The notes under the pieces are model-generated. The model saw only the letters and a list, made by a program, of their open reading frames with translations. It made no database searches and had not been told where the DNA came from. DNA of 48,938 bases. Source: Hungateiclostridiaceae bacterium UBA1305 (GTDB taxonomy: Bacteria > Bacillota > Clostridia > Acetivibrionales > DTU013). The translations under genes were made by a program, and so were the position numbers. Positions 25,146 to 33,400 of this stretch are shown piece after piece (the first letter of the stretch is position 1; the number at the start of each line of letters is the position of its first letter). Location of the stretch: contig DBTX01000061.1 of the NCBI GenBank assembly GCA_002307275.1, forward strand, positions 1 through 48,938. Direction: 5' to 3'.

Positions 25146-26408
25146 ATGAAAGTTCTTATTATTGGCGGGGGCGGACGCGAACACGCGCTGGCCTGGAAAA
25201 TTGCACAAAGCCCACTGGTTGACAAGCTCTATTGTGCACCTGGCAATGGCGGCATCGCAGCGCTGGCTGAGTGTGTTCCGATCAAGGCCATGGATATCGA
25301 GGGCGTGATTCGTTTTTCAAAGAAGGAAAAAATAGATTTGGTGGTAGTTGCACCTGATGATCCGCTCGCGGCGGGCATGGTTGATGCATTGGAACTGGCC
25401 GGTATCAGGGCATTCGGTCCGAGCCGGAATGCTGCTGCCATCGAAAGCAGCAAGGTGTTCTCAAAAGAGCTTATGAAAAAATACGGCTTGCCTACTGCAG
25501 GCTATGAGGTGTTCAGCAAACCTGAAGATGCACTGGCATACCTTTCAAGCTCAAGTTACCCCATAGTAGTAAAGGCTGACGGACTGGCTCTGGGGAAGGG
25601 CGTCATTATCGCTCAGAATTTTAATGAAGCAAGCAGGGCGGTTCGTGAGTTGATGTCGGACAAGGTTTTCGGAAATGCCGGTGACAGGATCGTCATTGAA
25701 GAATTCATAAAAGGTCCCGAAGTCTCGATTCTGGCGTTCACAGATGGGAAAACAGTCGTACCCATGGTCAGCTCACAGGATCACAAGCGTGCGCTTGACA
25801 ACGATATGGGGCTTAACACCGGCGGAATGGGGGCATTTTCGCCCAGTTTGCTCTATGATGAAAAATTGAATGCCTTTTGTATGGAAAAACTATTTTTACC
25901 TACAATAAGGGCAATGAACAGTGAAAACCGCAAATTCAAGGGTGTGTTGTATTTTGGCCTTATGCTGACAGAGGAAGGACCCAAGGTGCTGGAATATAAC
26001 GCCAGGTTCGGCGACCCTGAAACACAGGTTGTGCTGCCCAGACTGAAGACAGATATCATAGAAATATTTGAAGCAGTCATTGATGAAAGACTTGACTCCA
26101 TCAATATAGAGTGGAGCGATAATGCCGCTGTTTGTGTCATACTGGCCTCCGGCGGTTATCCTGGCAAGTATAGGACAGGGCTTGAGATAACAGGCATTGA
26201 CGAAGCTGAGAAGGATGCCGATGTTATGGTATTTCATGCAGGCACCAGGCTTGAAGGCGGCAAATGCCTTACAGCAGGCGGCAGAGTATTGGGCGTGACG
26301 GCAGTTGCCGATACAATGGCAACTGCAAGAGATAAAGCATATGCGGCAGCCGGAAAAATAAGCTTCCCGGATATGCACTACCGTAAAGATATCGGAATCA
26401 AGAAATGA
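25146..26408 (+). CDS. purD: Phosphoribosylamine-glycine ligase
   Basis: About 420 residues from ATG 25146 with a GGAGGAG box; an ATG further upstream lacks one. The N-terminal VLIIGGGGREHALAWKI and the ATP-grasp region (SYPIVVKADGLALGKGVII, then VIEEFIKGPEVSILAFTDG) are present, as is ALDNDMGLNTGGMGAFSP. Metal ligands are visible in VLEYNARFGDPETQ. It joins glycine to phosphoribosylamine to give GAR. It is the last gene of the cluster; an inverted repeat and an 18-bp tandem array follow its stop. Confidence 0.96.
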   Translation: MKVLIIGGGGREHALAWKIAQSPLVDKLYCAPGNGGIAALAECVPIKAMDIEGVIRFSKKEKIDLVVVAPDDPLAAGMVDALELAGIRAFGPSRNAAAIESSKVFSKELMKKYGLPTAGYEVFSKPEDALAYLSSSSYPIVVKADGLALGKGVIIAQNFNEASRAVRELMSDKVFGNAGDRIVIEEFIKGPEVSILAFTDGKTVVPMVSSQDHKRALDNDMGLNTGGMGAFSPSLLYDEKLNAFCMEKLFLPTIRAMNSENRKFKGVLYFGLMLTEEGPKVLEYNARFGDPETQVVLPRLKTDIIEIFEAVIDERLDSINIEWSDNAAVCVILASGGYPGKYRTGLEITGIDEAEKDADVMVFHAGTRLEGGKCLTAGGRVLGVTAVADTMATARDKAYAAAGKISFPDMHYRKDIGIKK

Positions 26409-26437
26409 TTGATGATGTCGAAGAAATGGTTTAATAT

Positions 26438-26476
26438 AATACTCAAGGTTGGAGTTTTACTTTAACCTTGAGTATT
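26438..26476 (+). other. Perfect 13-bp inverted repeat after purD
   Basis: AATACTCAAGGTT and AACCTTGAGTATT pair around a 13-base loop. There is no T-run, so termination is uncertain. Its right arm is the first unit of the adjacent tandem array. Confidence 0.7.
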
Positions 26477-26585
26477 ACTCTAACTTGAGGTATTACTCTA
26501 ACTTGAGGTATTACTCTAACTTGAGGTATTGCACTAACTAGGAGTATTACACTAACTAGGAGTATTACACTAACTAGGAGTATTG
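26460..26585. repeat. Minisatellite, 7 x 18 bp, after purD
   Basis: Seven 18-bp units in two families: CTCTAACTTGAGGTATTA (units 2-4) and CACTAACTAGGAGTATTA (units 5-7). Unit 1 is the right arm of the preceding hairpin, so the array seems to have grown from it. Confidence 0.95.
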
Positions 26586-26631
26586 CTCTAGTACTCTGTA
26601 AACTCTGAAAATTTTATAAAATAGCTTACAA

Positions 26632-26695
26632 TGTCATCCTGAGCGTTTGCGAAGGATCTTAGCCAGCCAGGTTCTTCGCTGCACTCAGAATGACA
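26632..26695. repeat. Dispersed palindromic repeat (TGTCATCCTGAG...CTCAGAATGACA)
   Basis: The ends TGTCATCCTGAG and CTCAGAATGACA form an imperfect inverted repeat enclosing GAAGGATC and TTCTTCGCTGCA. The sequence matches a palindromic intergenic element I know to be common in many bacterial genomes. It is probably a fold-back or REP-like unit. Confidence 0.75.
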
Positions 26696-26761
26696 AATAT
26701 TTAGATGTTACAATACACGAGTCTGATGTGATTACAAATTTATGATGATAGGGAATTCATT

Positions 26762-27388
26762 ATGCAGCAGCGTTTCAAAAAAGTTGGAATACTTGGCGGG
26801 ACATTCAACCCGATTCATTACGGGCATTTGATTATAGCAGAATCGGTGAGGGAGAGCCAGAATCTTGATAAAGTATTGCTGATACCATCCGGACAGCCTC
26901 CGCACAAGCCTGATAGCGAGGTGATCGATCCGGAGCTCAGATACGAGATGGTCCGGCGTTCAGTAAGTTCCAATCCGTTTTTTGAGGCTTCCAGAGTTGA
27001 AATCGATACAGACGGCTATACATACACCGTCAACACGCTCCAGACACTTAAAAAGGCTTACGGAGATGAGACTGCACTGTACTTTATAGTCGGAGCGGAT
27101 GTAATACCTGAATTGACTTTATGGAAGGAATTCAAAACTGTTTTCGGCCTTTGTGAATTTATTGCAGTCAGGAGGCCGGGTATTGGAAGAAATTCTGCAG
27201 ATGCTGATGTCGAGAAGCTAAAATCAGAATATGCTATGAGGATTAGTCTGATCGATACGCCTCTGATCGATATTTCTTCGAGTGAAATCAGAGAAAGATG
27301 CAGTGCCGGTAAATCCATCAAATACCTTGTAACCGAAGGCGTGGAGGAATTTATTAAAGATGGGGGATTGTACAGGAAAACAATATGA
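26762..27388 (+). CDS. nadD: Nicotinate-nucleotide adenylyltransferase
   Basis: A 208-residue nucleotidyltransferase that joins ATP to nicotinate mononucleotide to form NaAD, the precursor of NAD and also the substrate of LarB. The motif GILGGTFNPIHYGHLIIAE with its HxGH-type histidines and the C-terminal ISSSEIRERC are clear. The ATG has an AGGGA box. The last bases overlap yqeK, a pairing common in Firmicutes. The spacer upstream consists of repeats only. Confidence 0.96.
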   Translation: MQQRFKKVGILGGTFNPIHYGHLIIAESVRESQNLDKVLLIPSGQPPHKPDSEVIDPELRYEMVRRSVSSNPFFEASRVEIDTDGYTYTVNTLQTLKKAYGDETALYFIVGADVIPELTLWKEFKTVFGLCEFIAVRRPGIGRNSADADVEKLKSEYAMRISLIDTPLIDISSSEIRERCSAGKSIKYLVTEGVEEFIKDGGLYRKTI

Positions 27389-27975
27389 TGAACATCGATG
27401 ATATAAAAAGCAGACTGCAGATGATGCTGTCTCAAAAAAGATTCAGTCATTCCACCCATGTTATGGAGGCGTCCCGGATATTGGCTGAAAAATATGGGGA
27501 AGACATAGGAAAGGCCGAATTGGCCGGACTTATCCATGATTGTGCGAAGGATATGGATAAAAGTTCAACTTTCGCCCTCTGCAAAAAGTATGATATAATT
27601 GTTGACAGTATCATGAAAAAACAGCCGGAGATCCTGCACGGCATGGTAGGCGCTTTTCTTGCCAGAGATCTTTTTGAGGTAGATGACAAGAGTGTACTGG
27701 CTGCAGTCACGAATCATACAATGGGCTGCGAAAACATGAATAAGCTCAGCAGTATCGTGTTCATCGCAGATTATATCGAAGCGGGAAGAAGCTATGAAGG
27801 CGTTGAGAAAATCCGGAAAGCTGCAGAGTCAAGCCTGGAAGAAGCAATTGTTGCAGGCGTTGACAGTACGATTGAAGATATTTTAAAAAAAGGCAAATTA
27901 CTGCATCCGCAAATAGTTCTTACCAGGAACTGGGCATTGGAACAATTGAAAGGTAGAACAGTGGGGTTATTATGA
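27385..27975 (+). CDS. yqeK: YqeK-family HD phosphohydrolase (Ap4A hydrolase)
   Basis: A 196-residue HD-domain protein. The metal-binding motif AELAGLIHDCAKDMD, the later LHGMVGAFLARD and TNHTMGCENM fit the YqeK family, whose members split diadenosine tetraphosphate symmetrically. It overlaps nadD by four bases and its own stop overlaps the next gene, so translation is coupled. In related genomes the next genes are often an LCP protein and rsfS; here a small membrane protein follows instead. Assignment is by motif and context. Confidence 0.93.
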   Translation: MMNIDDIKSRLQMMLSQKRFSHSTHVMEASRILAEKYGEDIGKAELAGLIHDCAKDMDKSSTFALCKKYDIIVDSIMKKQPEILHGMVGAFLARDLFEVDDKSVLAAVTNHTMGCENMNKLSSIVFIADYIEAGRSYEGVEKIRKAAESSLEEAIVAGVDSTIEDILKKGKLLHPQIVLTRNWALEQLKGRTVGLL

Positions 27976-28286
27976 AGGAAACAAAAAAATCTGCCGCTGG
28001 TAGATTATTTTATACATTTGGAACAATATTGCTAATGGCGCTTGTAACAGTATGCGCAACAAATTTTACGAAGAACGGCAGGGCTTTTGAAATGCCTCTG
28101 CTGTCTGCGGTTACAGGCACAGCGGGACAAACAACGTCAGGTGCTGTGAAAAGTACGGTTGATTATAAGACGATAAAATATAAAAAGGCTGAGACAAAAT
28201 CCACTTCCTCCGCCGGGAAAAAATCCAGCGCCAAAGCGGCTGCAACTCCTGCTCCAAAAGTGAAGCAGCCCGTCGTCAATCCCTAG
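27972..28286 (+). CDS. Small single-pass membrane protein, unknown
   Basis: A 104-residue protein. A basic N-terminus (KETKKSAAGR) precedes one hydrophobic segment (about 12-31, FYTFGTILLMALVTVCATNF). A Lys/Ala/Thr/Ser-rich, apparently disordered external tail with AAATPAPKVKQP near the end follows. The ATG overlaps the yqeK stop by four bases, so it is the third gene of the nadD-yqeK unit. The topology would place the tail outside the cell. I recognise no family. The tail's composition resembles wall-spanning or DNA/anionic-polymer-binding linkers, but that is only an impression. Confidence 0.7.
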   Translation: MKETKKSAAGRLFYTFGTILLMALVTVCATNFTKNGRAFEMPLLSAVTGTAGQTTSGAVKSTVDYKTIKYKKAETKSTSSAGKKSSAKAAATPAPKVKQPVVNP

Positions 28287-28476
28287 GAGTTCGCTCGGGA
28301 ACTTCTTCATCCATCATTTCATATATCATTTCATCCATTGCTTCCGCCCGGATTCTTTCAAAAAAGCATTCAATATGCAGAAATTCACCTGTGAGTACAC
28401 TGTGCTGAATTTCTGCATATCTATTTTCCATTTCGGCACAAAAAGTTGGCTTATCTGAATAGTATGAATCATGCAT
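28276..28476 (-). CDS. Possible small acidic protein (66 aa)
   Basis: From ATG 28476 the frame encodes 66 residues (MHDSYYSDKPTFCAEM..., with EMMDEEVPERTPRD at the end). Codon choice (many GAA, GAT and ATA) looks like neighbouring genes, while the opposite strand here has none. Against it, no ribosome binding site precedes the ATG, and the stop overlaps the upstream plus-strand gene by 11 bp. The frame also continues upstream as an antisense of lysA. It is the only coding candidate in the 209-bp gap before lysA. I do not recognise it. Confidence 0.35.
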   Translation of the reverse strand: MHDSYYSDKPTFCAEMENRYAEIQHSVLTGEFLHIECFFERIRAEAMDEMIYEMMDEEVPERTPRD

Positions 28477-28495
28477 TGTAACTGGAGGATCCGGC

Positions 28496-29734
28496 ATGAA
28501 AACATACTTTACGGAGCAAACCGGCTTTTTTGGCAAAAGCAAGCCATCCCGGCTGTTAAGGGAATTCGGAAGCCCGCTTTATTTGTACAATGAAGCCATC
28601 TTGCGGGAAAGGTGCCGCGAAATGGCAGGCTTGATTTCCTGCTCCCGTTTCAAACCCAACTACTCCACAAAAGCAAATTCCAGCCCTGAACTCTTGAAAA
28701 TCATAAGAGAAGAGGGCTTTGACGCCGACGCAATGTCACCCGGCGAGATACATATATTACTTGCATCCGGTTTTAAACCGGAAGAGATATTATTTGTGGC
28801 AAACAATATCTCCACCGGGGAAATGGAGTATGCCCTGAACAAGGGTGTACTAATCAGCTGTGACTCAATTTCACAGCTGTGCCGGTATGGAAGGCTGAAT
28901 CCCGGAGGAGCGGCTGTTGTCCGATTCAATACGGGGATAGGCGCGGGGCATCATGAAAAAGTGATTACAGGAGGGGAGAACACCAAATTCGGAGTAAATA
29001 TCGAATTATCAGGGGAAGTCAGGGCTGTGCTGAAGGAATACCGACTCAGGCTGGTCGGGATAAACCAGCATATCGGTTCCTTGTTCATGGAAGCGGCGCC
29101 ATACGTTGCATCGGTAAAATCATTACTATCCGTAGCAGAAAAGTTCGAGGAACTGGAATTTATTGATATGGGCGGCGGCATAGGCATACCGTATCACAAG
29201 CAGGACGGGCAGAAAAGGATGGATCTTGAAGATTTAGGCGGTAGGTTGTCCGAGCTCCTTATGAATTGGGCAGCAGTCCGGCATAAGGATACCAAGGTCA
29301 AAATGGAGCCTGGCCGCTACATAACGGCGGAGTGTGGGGTTCTTCTCGGAACCGTGCATGCGGTCAAGCAGAATAGCAGCAGAACATATATTGGCACAGA
29401 TATTGGCTTTAATGTACTTATAAGGCCTGCCATGTATGATTCCTACCATGACATTGAAATATATGAAAACGATGAAATCATTAAAAGTGATCAAAAAAAT
29501 GTCGTAACAGTCACAGGCAATATCTGCGAAACGGGCGACATTCTGGCTAAAGACAGAGAACTGCCGCCCGTCATGGAAGGCAACATCATAGCCATCATGG
29601 ATGCCGGAGCATATGGCTATTCCATGTCATCCAACTACAATTGCCGCCTGCGGCCCGCTGAGGTGCTGATAGGCATGGACGGCACACCCCGGCTCATTCG
29701 CAGGCGTGAAACAATGGAGGATCTGATGATGTGA
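28496..29734 (+). CDS. lysA: Diaminopimelate decarboxylase-like PLP enzyme
   Basis: A 412-residue fold-type III decarboxylase. The PLP lysine is in KPNYSTKANSSPELL. The DADAMSPGEIHILLASG, FNTGIGAGHHEKVITGGENTKFG and HIGSLF segments match LysA, and the catalytic cysteine motif reads ICETGDILAKDRELP (usual CESGD). The product would be lysine from meso-diaminopimelate, the last lysine-synthesis step. A GGAGGA box precedes the ATG. Related enzymes act on other diamino acids or carboxynorspermidine, so the substrate is probable rather than certain. It appears monocistronic. Confidence 0.88.
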   Translation: MKTYFTEQTGFFGKSKPSRLLREFGSPLYLYNEAILRERCREMAGLISCSRFKPNYSTKANSSPELLKIIREEGFDADAMSPGEIHILLASGFKPEEILFVANNISTGEMEYALNKGVLISCDSISQLCRYGRLNPGGAAVVRFNTGIGAGHHEKVITGGENTKFGVNIELSGEVRAVLKEYRLRLVGINQHIGSLFMEAAPYVASVKSLLSVAEKFEELEFIDMGGGIGIPYHKQDGQKRMDLEDLGGRLSELLMNWAAVRHKDTKVKMEPGRYITAECGVLLGTVHAVKQNSSRTYIGTDIGFNVLIRPAMYDSYHDIEIYENDEIIKSDQKNVVTVTGNICETGDILAKDRELPPVMEGNIIAIMDAGAYGYSMSSNYNCRLRPAEVLIGMDGTPRLIRRRETMEDLMM

Positions 29735-29777
29735 TTCTACAAAGATGTTATAATTTTACAAATATGTCACAATTATA

Positions 29778-29807
29778 TTGACATAATATGGGGAATAGTG
29801 CTATTAT
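29778..29807 (+). promoter_or_regulatory. Promoter upstream of the first structured leader element
   Basis: A perfect TTGACA (29778-29783) and TATTAT (29802-29807) are separated by 18 bp. It places the RNA element at 29887 in the transcript. The region between carries two 19-bp direct repeats of ACAAATAAATAATGTAATT (29824-29861). Confidence 0.65.
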
Positions 29808-29886
29808 TGAAATCAAAATAATAACAAATAAATAATGTAATTACAAATAAATAATGTAGTTACATATATGGGCGATATTTAGGATA

Positions 29887-29971
29887 GATGCGTTGATGTA
29901 TAGCCAATACTTGGGCACTTTGGGCTATACTGAGCAAGTGGTGCAACCGGCTTTTTTTTATTGCCTTTTTT
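29887..29971 (+). promoter_or_regulatory. Structured 5'-UTR element, copy 1 (unclassified, riboswitch-like)
   Basis: An 8-bp stem GTATAGCC (29898-29905) / GGCTATAC (29923-29930) closes a loop. The loop's CACTT (29916-29920) can pair with AAGTG (29936-29940) downstream, giving a pseudoknot. GTGCAACCGGC and a T-rich segment follow. A second copy at 41775 shares almost every base, and its one difference in the stem is compensated. I do not recognise the family. Confidence 0.7.
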
Positions 29972-30043
29972 GTTTCTGGAGTATTTCTGGTATCTAATCT
30001 TGAAGGACTGCTTAAGACAGACGGGATAACTAAAGATGACGTT

Positions 30044-30367
30044 ATGATAGCGGATCAGGTTTCTAAAAAGACTTCAATTCCATTTAAGGAAGTTATGCAA
30101 AAAAGGATTGGCAGGCAAACTTGGAGAGAAATAAATGCAGAATATGACATTGTTAATGGTCAGGCGGAATTGCCGCGTGTTTCTGTAGAACCTGAAAAAG
30201 TCAAAAAATTAATGCAAAGCAGCGGTTTGTCCGAGCAGAGCATTGTGCAGGCATATGTAACGGCCTTTAAGCTGGATTCCAGCGTAGAAACGATCATTGA
30301 AAAGCTGAAATCAGGATATTCCAAAGCACGTATTTATTCCGAATGTCTCGTGAGTAAATTCGAATAA
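30044..30367 (+). CDS. Small helical protein preceding the RHS gene, unknown
   Basis: From ATG 30044 the frame encodes 107 residues, mostly helical and charged (QVSKKTSIPFKEVMQKRIGR, then VEPEKVKKLMQSSGLSEQS). That ATG lacks a ribosome binding site. The frame stays open upstream without a stop to 29897, through the RNA element, and the residues VSNLEGLLKTDGITKDDV just before it look like genuine protein. A CTG at 29987 with GGAG five bases upstream is a possible non-standard start. The gene may otherwise have lost its start. It could be an accessory or chaperone gene of the RHS protein, but nothing in the sequence proves it. Confidence 0.5.
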   Translation: MIADQVSKKTSIPFKEVMQKRIGRQTWREINAEYDIVNGQAELPRVSVEPEKVKKLMQSSGLSEQSIVQAYVTAFKLDSSVETIIEKLKSGYSKARIYSECLVSKFE

Positions 30368-30492
30368 TTGCTTGAAACAGTTTCGGCTAATTGCCTAAAC
30401 ATAATTTCAGCCAATTACTTCGGAAATAGGATCAACTAATTTACTGGAGATTATCACATATCCGCTAAATTGCCTTTAAGGGGGAAAACAAT

Positions 30493-33400
30493 GTGAGAAA
30501 ACTAATAAAGCTAACTATTATATTTAATATATTACTCATAGCACTCTTGTTACCGGCGCAGGTTGCAAAAGCCGAAACGCTGGAAGAACAGCTCAATAAC
30601 CTGATAGGGCCGAATAAACAATACAATACCGCCCTCTCTCCGGTTTATCTGCGAAATAATACCACCGAGGAGACTATCAGTGCGCAAAGCGGCGATTTGA
30701 CCTTGAATCAGACAGATTACGTTCTTCCCGGGAAGAACGGACTGGATCTTGAAATAAAAAGGCTGTATAAAAGCGGTACTTCGAATGTTCAGGAGATGAA
30801 AGTAAAGTATGTAGACGGCGCATGGGTGGACTATGTCTATTCCGACGCCAATACAACATCTTTTTACGAAGAACGCTTCAATTTAGGAATTGGTATGCGC
30901 TTCTCTTTCCCCGAGATGGAAATGAAAACGAATGCCGATGGAACCAGTTACAAATTTCTTCACACTGAATCAGGTGATGTATACAGACTCTATGATCCCA
31001 AACCGGATGACGGGATCGAAGCCTATGAACCTGAAAACCAGACTATCAAGGATGTAACCGTAACGATTTCCGCCGATTTCAGCAATGGGCAAACTGATGG
31101 AAAATCAAAGTATGTCATGACCGGAAAGGACGGAAAGAAAACATATTTTGCCGATGATGGAAGAATACTAGGCATAGCAGATCGGTATGGCAATACGATT
31201 AAATTCGAATATAGTACCTTCAACTACACGGTCGACGGTGTGAAAAAGACCAGGAAGCTTGCGACACGTATTACTGATACGGTAGGAAGAGTAGTTACAA
31301 TAGAATACAAAGAAGATGAAACCTTTATTGCAGGCCCAATTAAGAACATTGTTTACAGTGCGGAGGAAAGTTATAAAACGTCACAGAACCCGAATACTAT
31401 AAGTTCTGGAGATCTGGAAGGAAAATTCCAGGTCGTTGTAAACCTGCCGGACGGTAAAAAAATCGTTTATGACAAAACAGCTGTACTTGTGAGCCCGACA
31501 AAACATATCCTGAGAACAAGGCTCCAGAGAGTGTTCGACATTGACGGAAAGCCTAAATACCATTACTGGTATGAGCAGCCATCCCTGGGCTTCAGCTATA
31601 CCGGCAAATCCGGTTACAGTGCATACAATACTTACGAAAACCTGGTGCAGATAGATTATTGCAGGAATAACAGGATGAAACGTTATACCTACAACACCTT
31701 TACCCAGGGCCTTAGCGATGGCAGTATGCAGTACCGTAAAATATTCGAAAAAAAAGAATTGGCAAAGACGGGTTATGATCCTGCAAAGACGGATTTTCTT
31801 GACCGGTTCGTCTGTGATGTCAAGGACAAAATAAACTACAGCTATACGAATGAGGCAGATGGTTACGGCTTCAGCGGTTATCAGGAAAACAACAATGATT
31901 ATTTGAAAGATACGTACAAGTATTATGCTTCGAAGACCGACCTGAATGGAACGTCTGTAAAGTACACCTACAGCGGTACGCATGAGCTTGTTGTAACTGA
32001 AGAAACAGGTAAAGACCACAAGAAGACTATTGTTACAGAAAACGATGAAATGAAATTCCCGAAAAAGATTGTAGAAACATTAAACAATGTTGCAGATGGA
32101 CAGGCAGTTTCACAAAGTGCTATAAAAATAGAAAATTTCAGGTATGACCAGTACGGCAATCTTACCAACTACACAGGTCCCCTGGCAAAAAGGGATGATA
32201 AGGGCTATCCGACAGATACGGAGAATACCGTCATTTATTCCTATGCCTACGATAAATTCCATACGTTGTTGCAAAAAACATGGAAGCAGGATAAGGATAC
32301 GGTCTGCCAGATTATTAACACGATTGATGATAAAGGCAACATAACCAGGGAGCAGAAGGTTAACACCGATGATCCGGTACAATGGGTCAATACGGATTAC
32401 CAGTATGACGGCAGTGGTAATGTAACGCAAAAAACGGTCAACTCACCGGATAACATATACATTACGAAATATGTGTACGGAACCGATGCCGACGGCGCCG
32501 ACCATAAAGGAGCTTATCTGACGAAGGAATTCAAACTTGTCGGCGGAGTGGAACTCGCAAGACAGTATGTTTATGACCACAATACCGGAAACAAAAAAGC
32601 GGAAATCGATGAAAACGGAAACCGCACCGATTACGAATATGATGCGCTGGAGAGAAACACGAAAATCACTTATCCCGACCAGACATACCGGCAATATACA
32701 TACAAGGATTACCTCTATGCCGGCAGGGAAGTGGAGTATCTAGATCAAAACAAGACCAAATTCCAGTTCAACTACGACATATTCGACAATATAACCCGCT
32801 ACAGCCTGTTCGAGAATAATCTATGGAAGACACTTGCACAGACTGAATATGATTTCAGGGGGAACAAGGTAAGCGAAACCGATTCCAACGGCAATAAAAC
32901 AGCATATGAGTATAACAGCTATAGCATGTTGACCGGCAAGATCTATTATGAAAAGGATACTGCTAAAAAAGAAAATATCAAGCTAACCTATACATACGGA
33001 ATCAGCAACGATACGCCGATAATTCTTACACTCACAGACGAGGACGGTTATGTAAAGAAGTATTATTACAATGCAGCCGAACAACTCGTCAAATATGAAG
33101 AAACACCGGATAACGCGAATTATTTTGCTAAATCCTTTACCTATAATTACATAGGAAGCGTAGCCAGCGAGAAGGATGCATTGAACGGCACAACCATCTA
33201 TGTTTACGACAATCTCGGGCGTCTCGGCAGGAAGATTGACGCGTTGAATAATGAGACTGTCTACAGTTACAATAATCTTGACAATGTACTGGCCGAGGAA
33301 GCTCCTGGCGGCAAGGTCACGGAAAACATCTATGATGCAGCCGGCAGGATAGTTGAAGTGCGCACTTATACCAAGGGCTCCGGAGACTATTATTACAAAC

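Noticed and set aside
29887..29971. c-di-GMP (GEMM) or FMN riboswitch for the shared leader element
   Set aside because: Neither the GEMM core GGGACGCAAAGCC nor the FMN core AGGGGCAGGG is present; the element was left unclassified.
30491..30496. ATG at 30491 as the start of the RHS gene
   Set aside because: It is followed at once by an in-frame TGA; the GTG at 30493 opens the long frame and the signal peptide.
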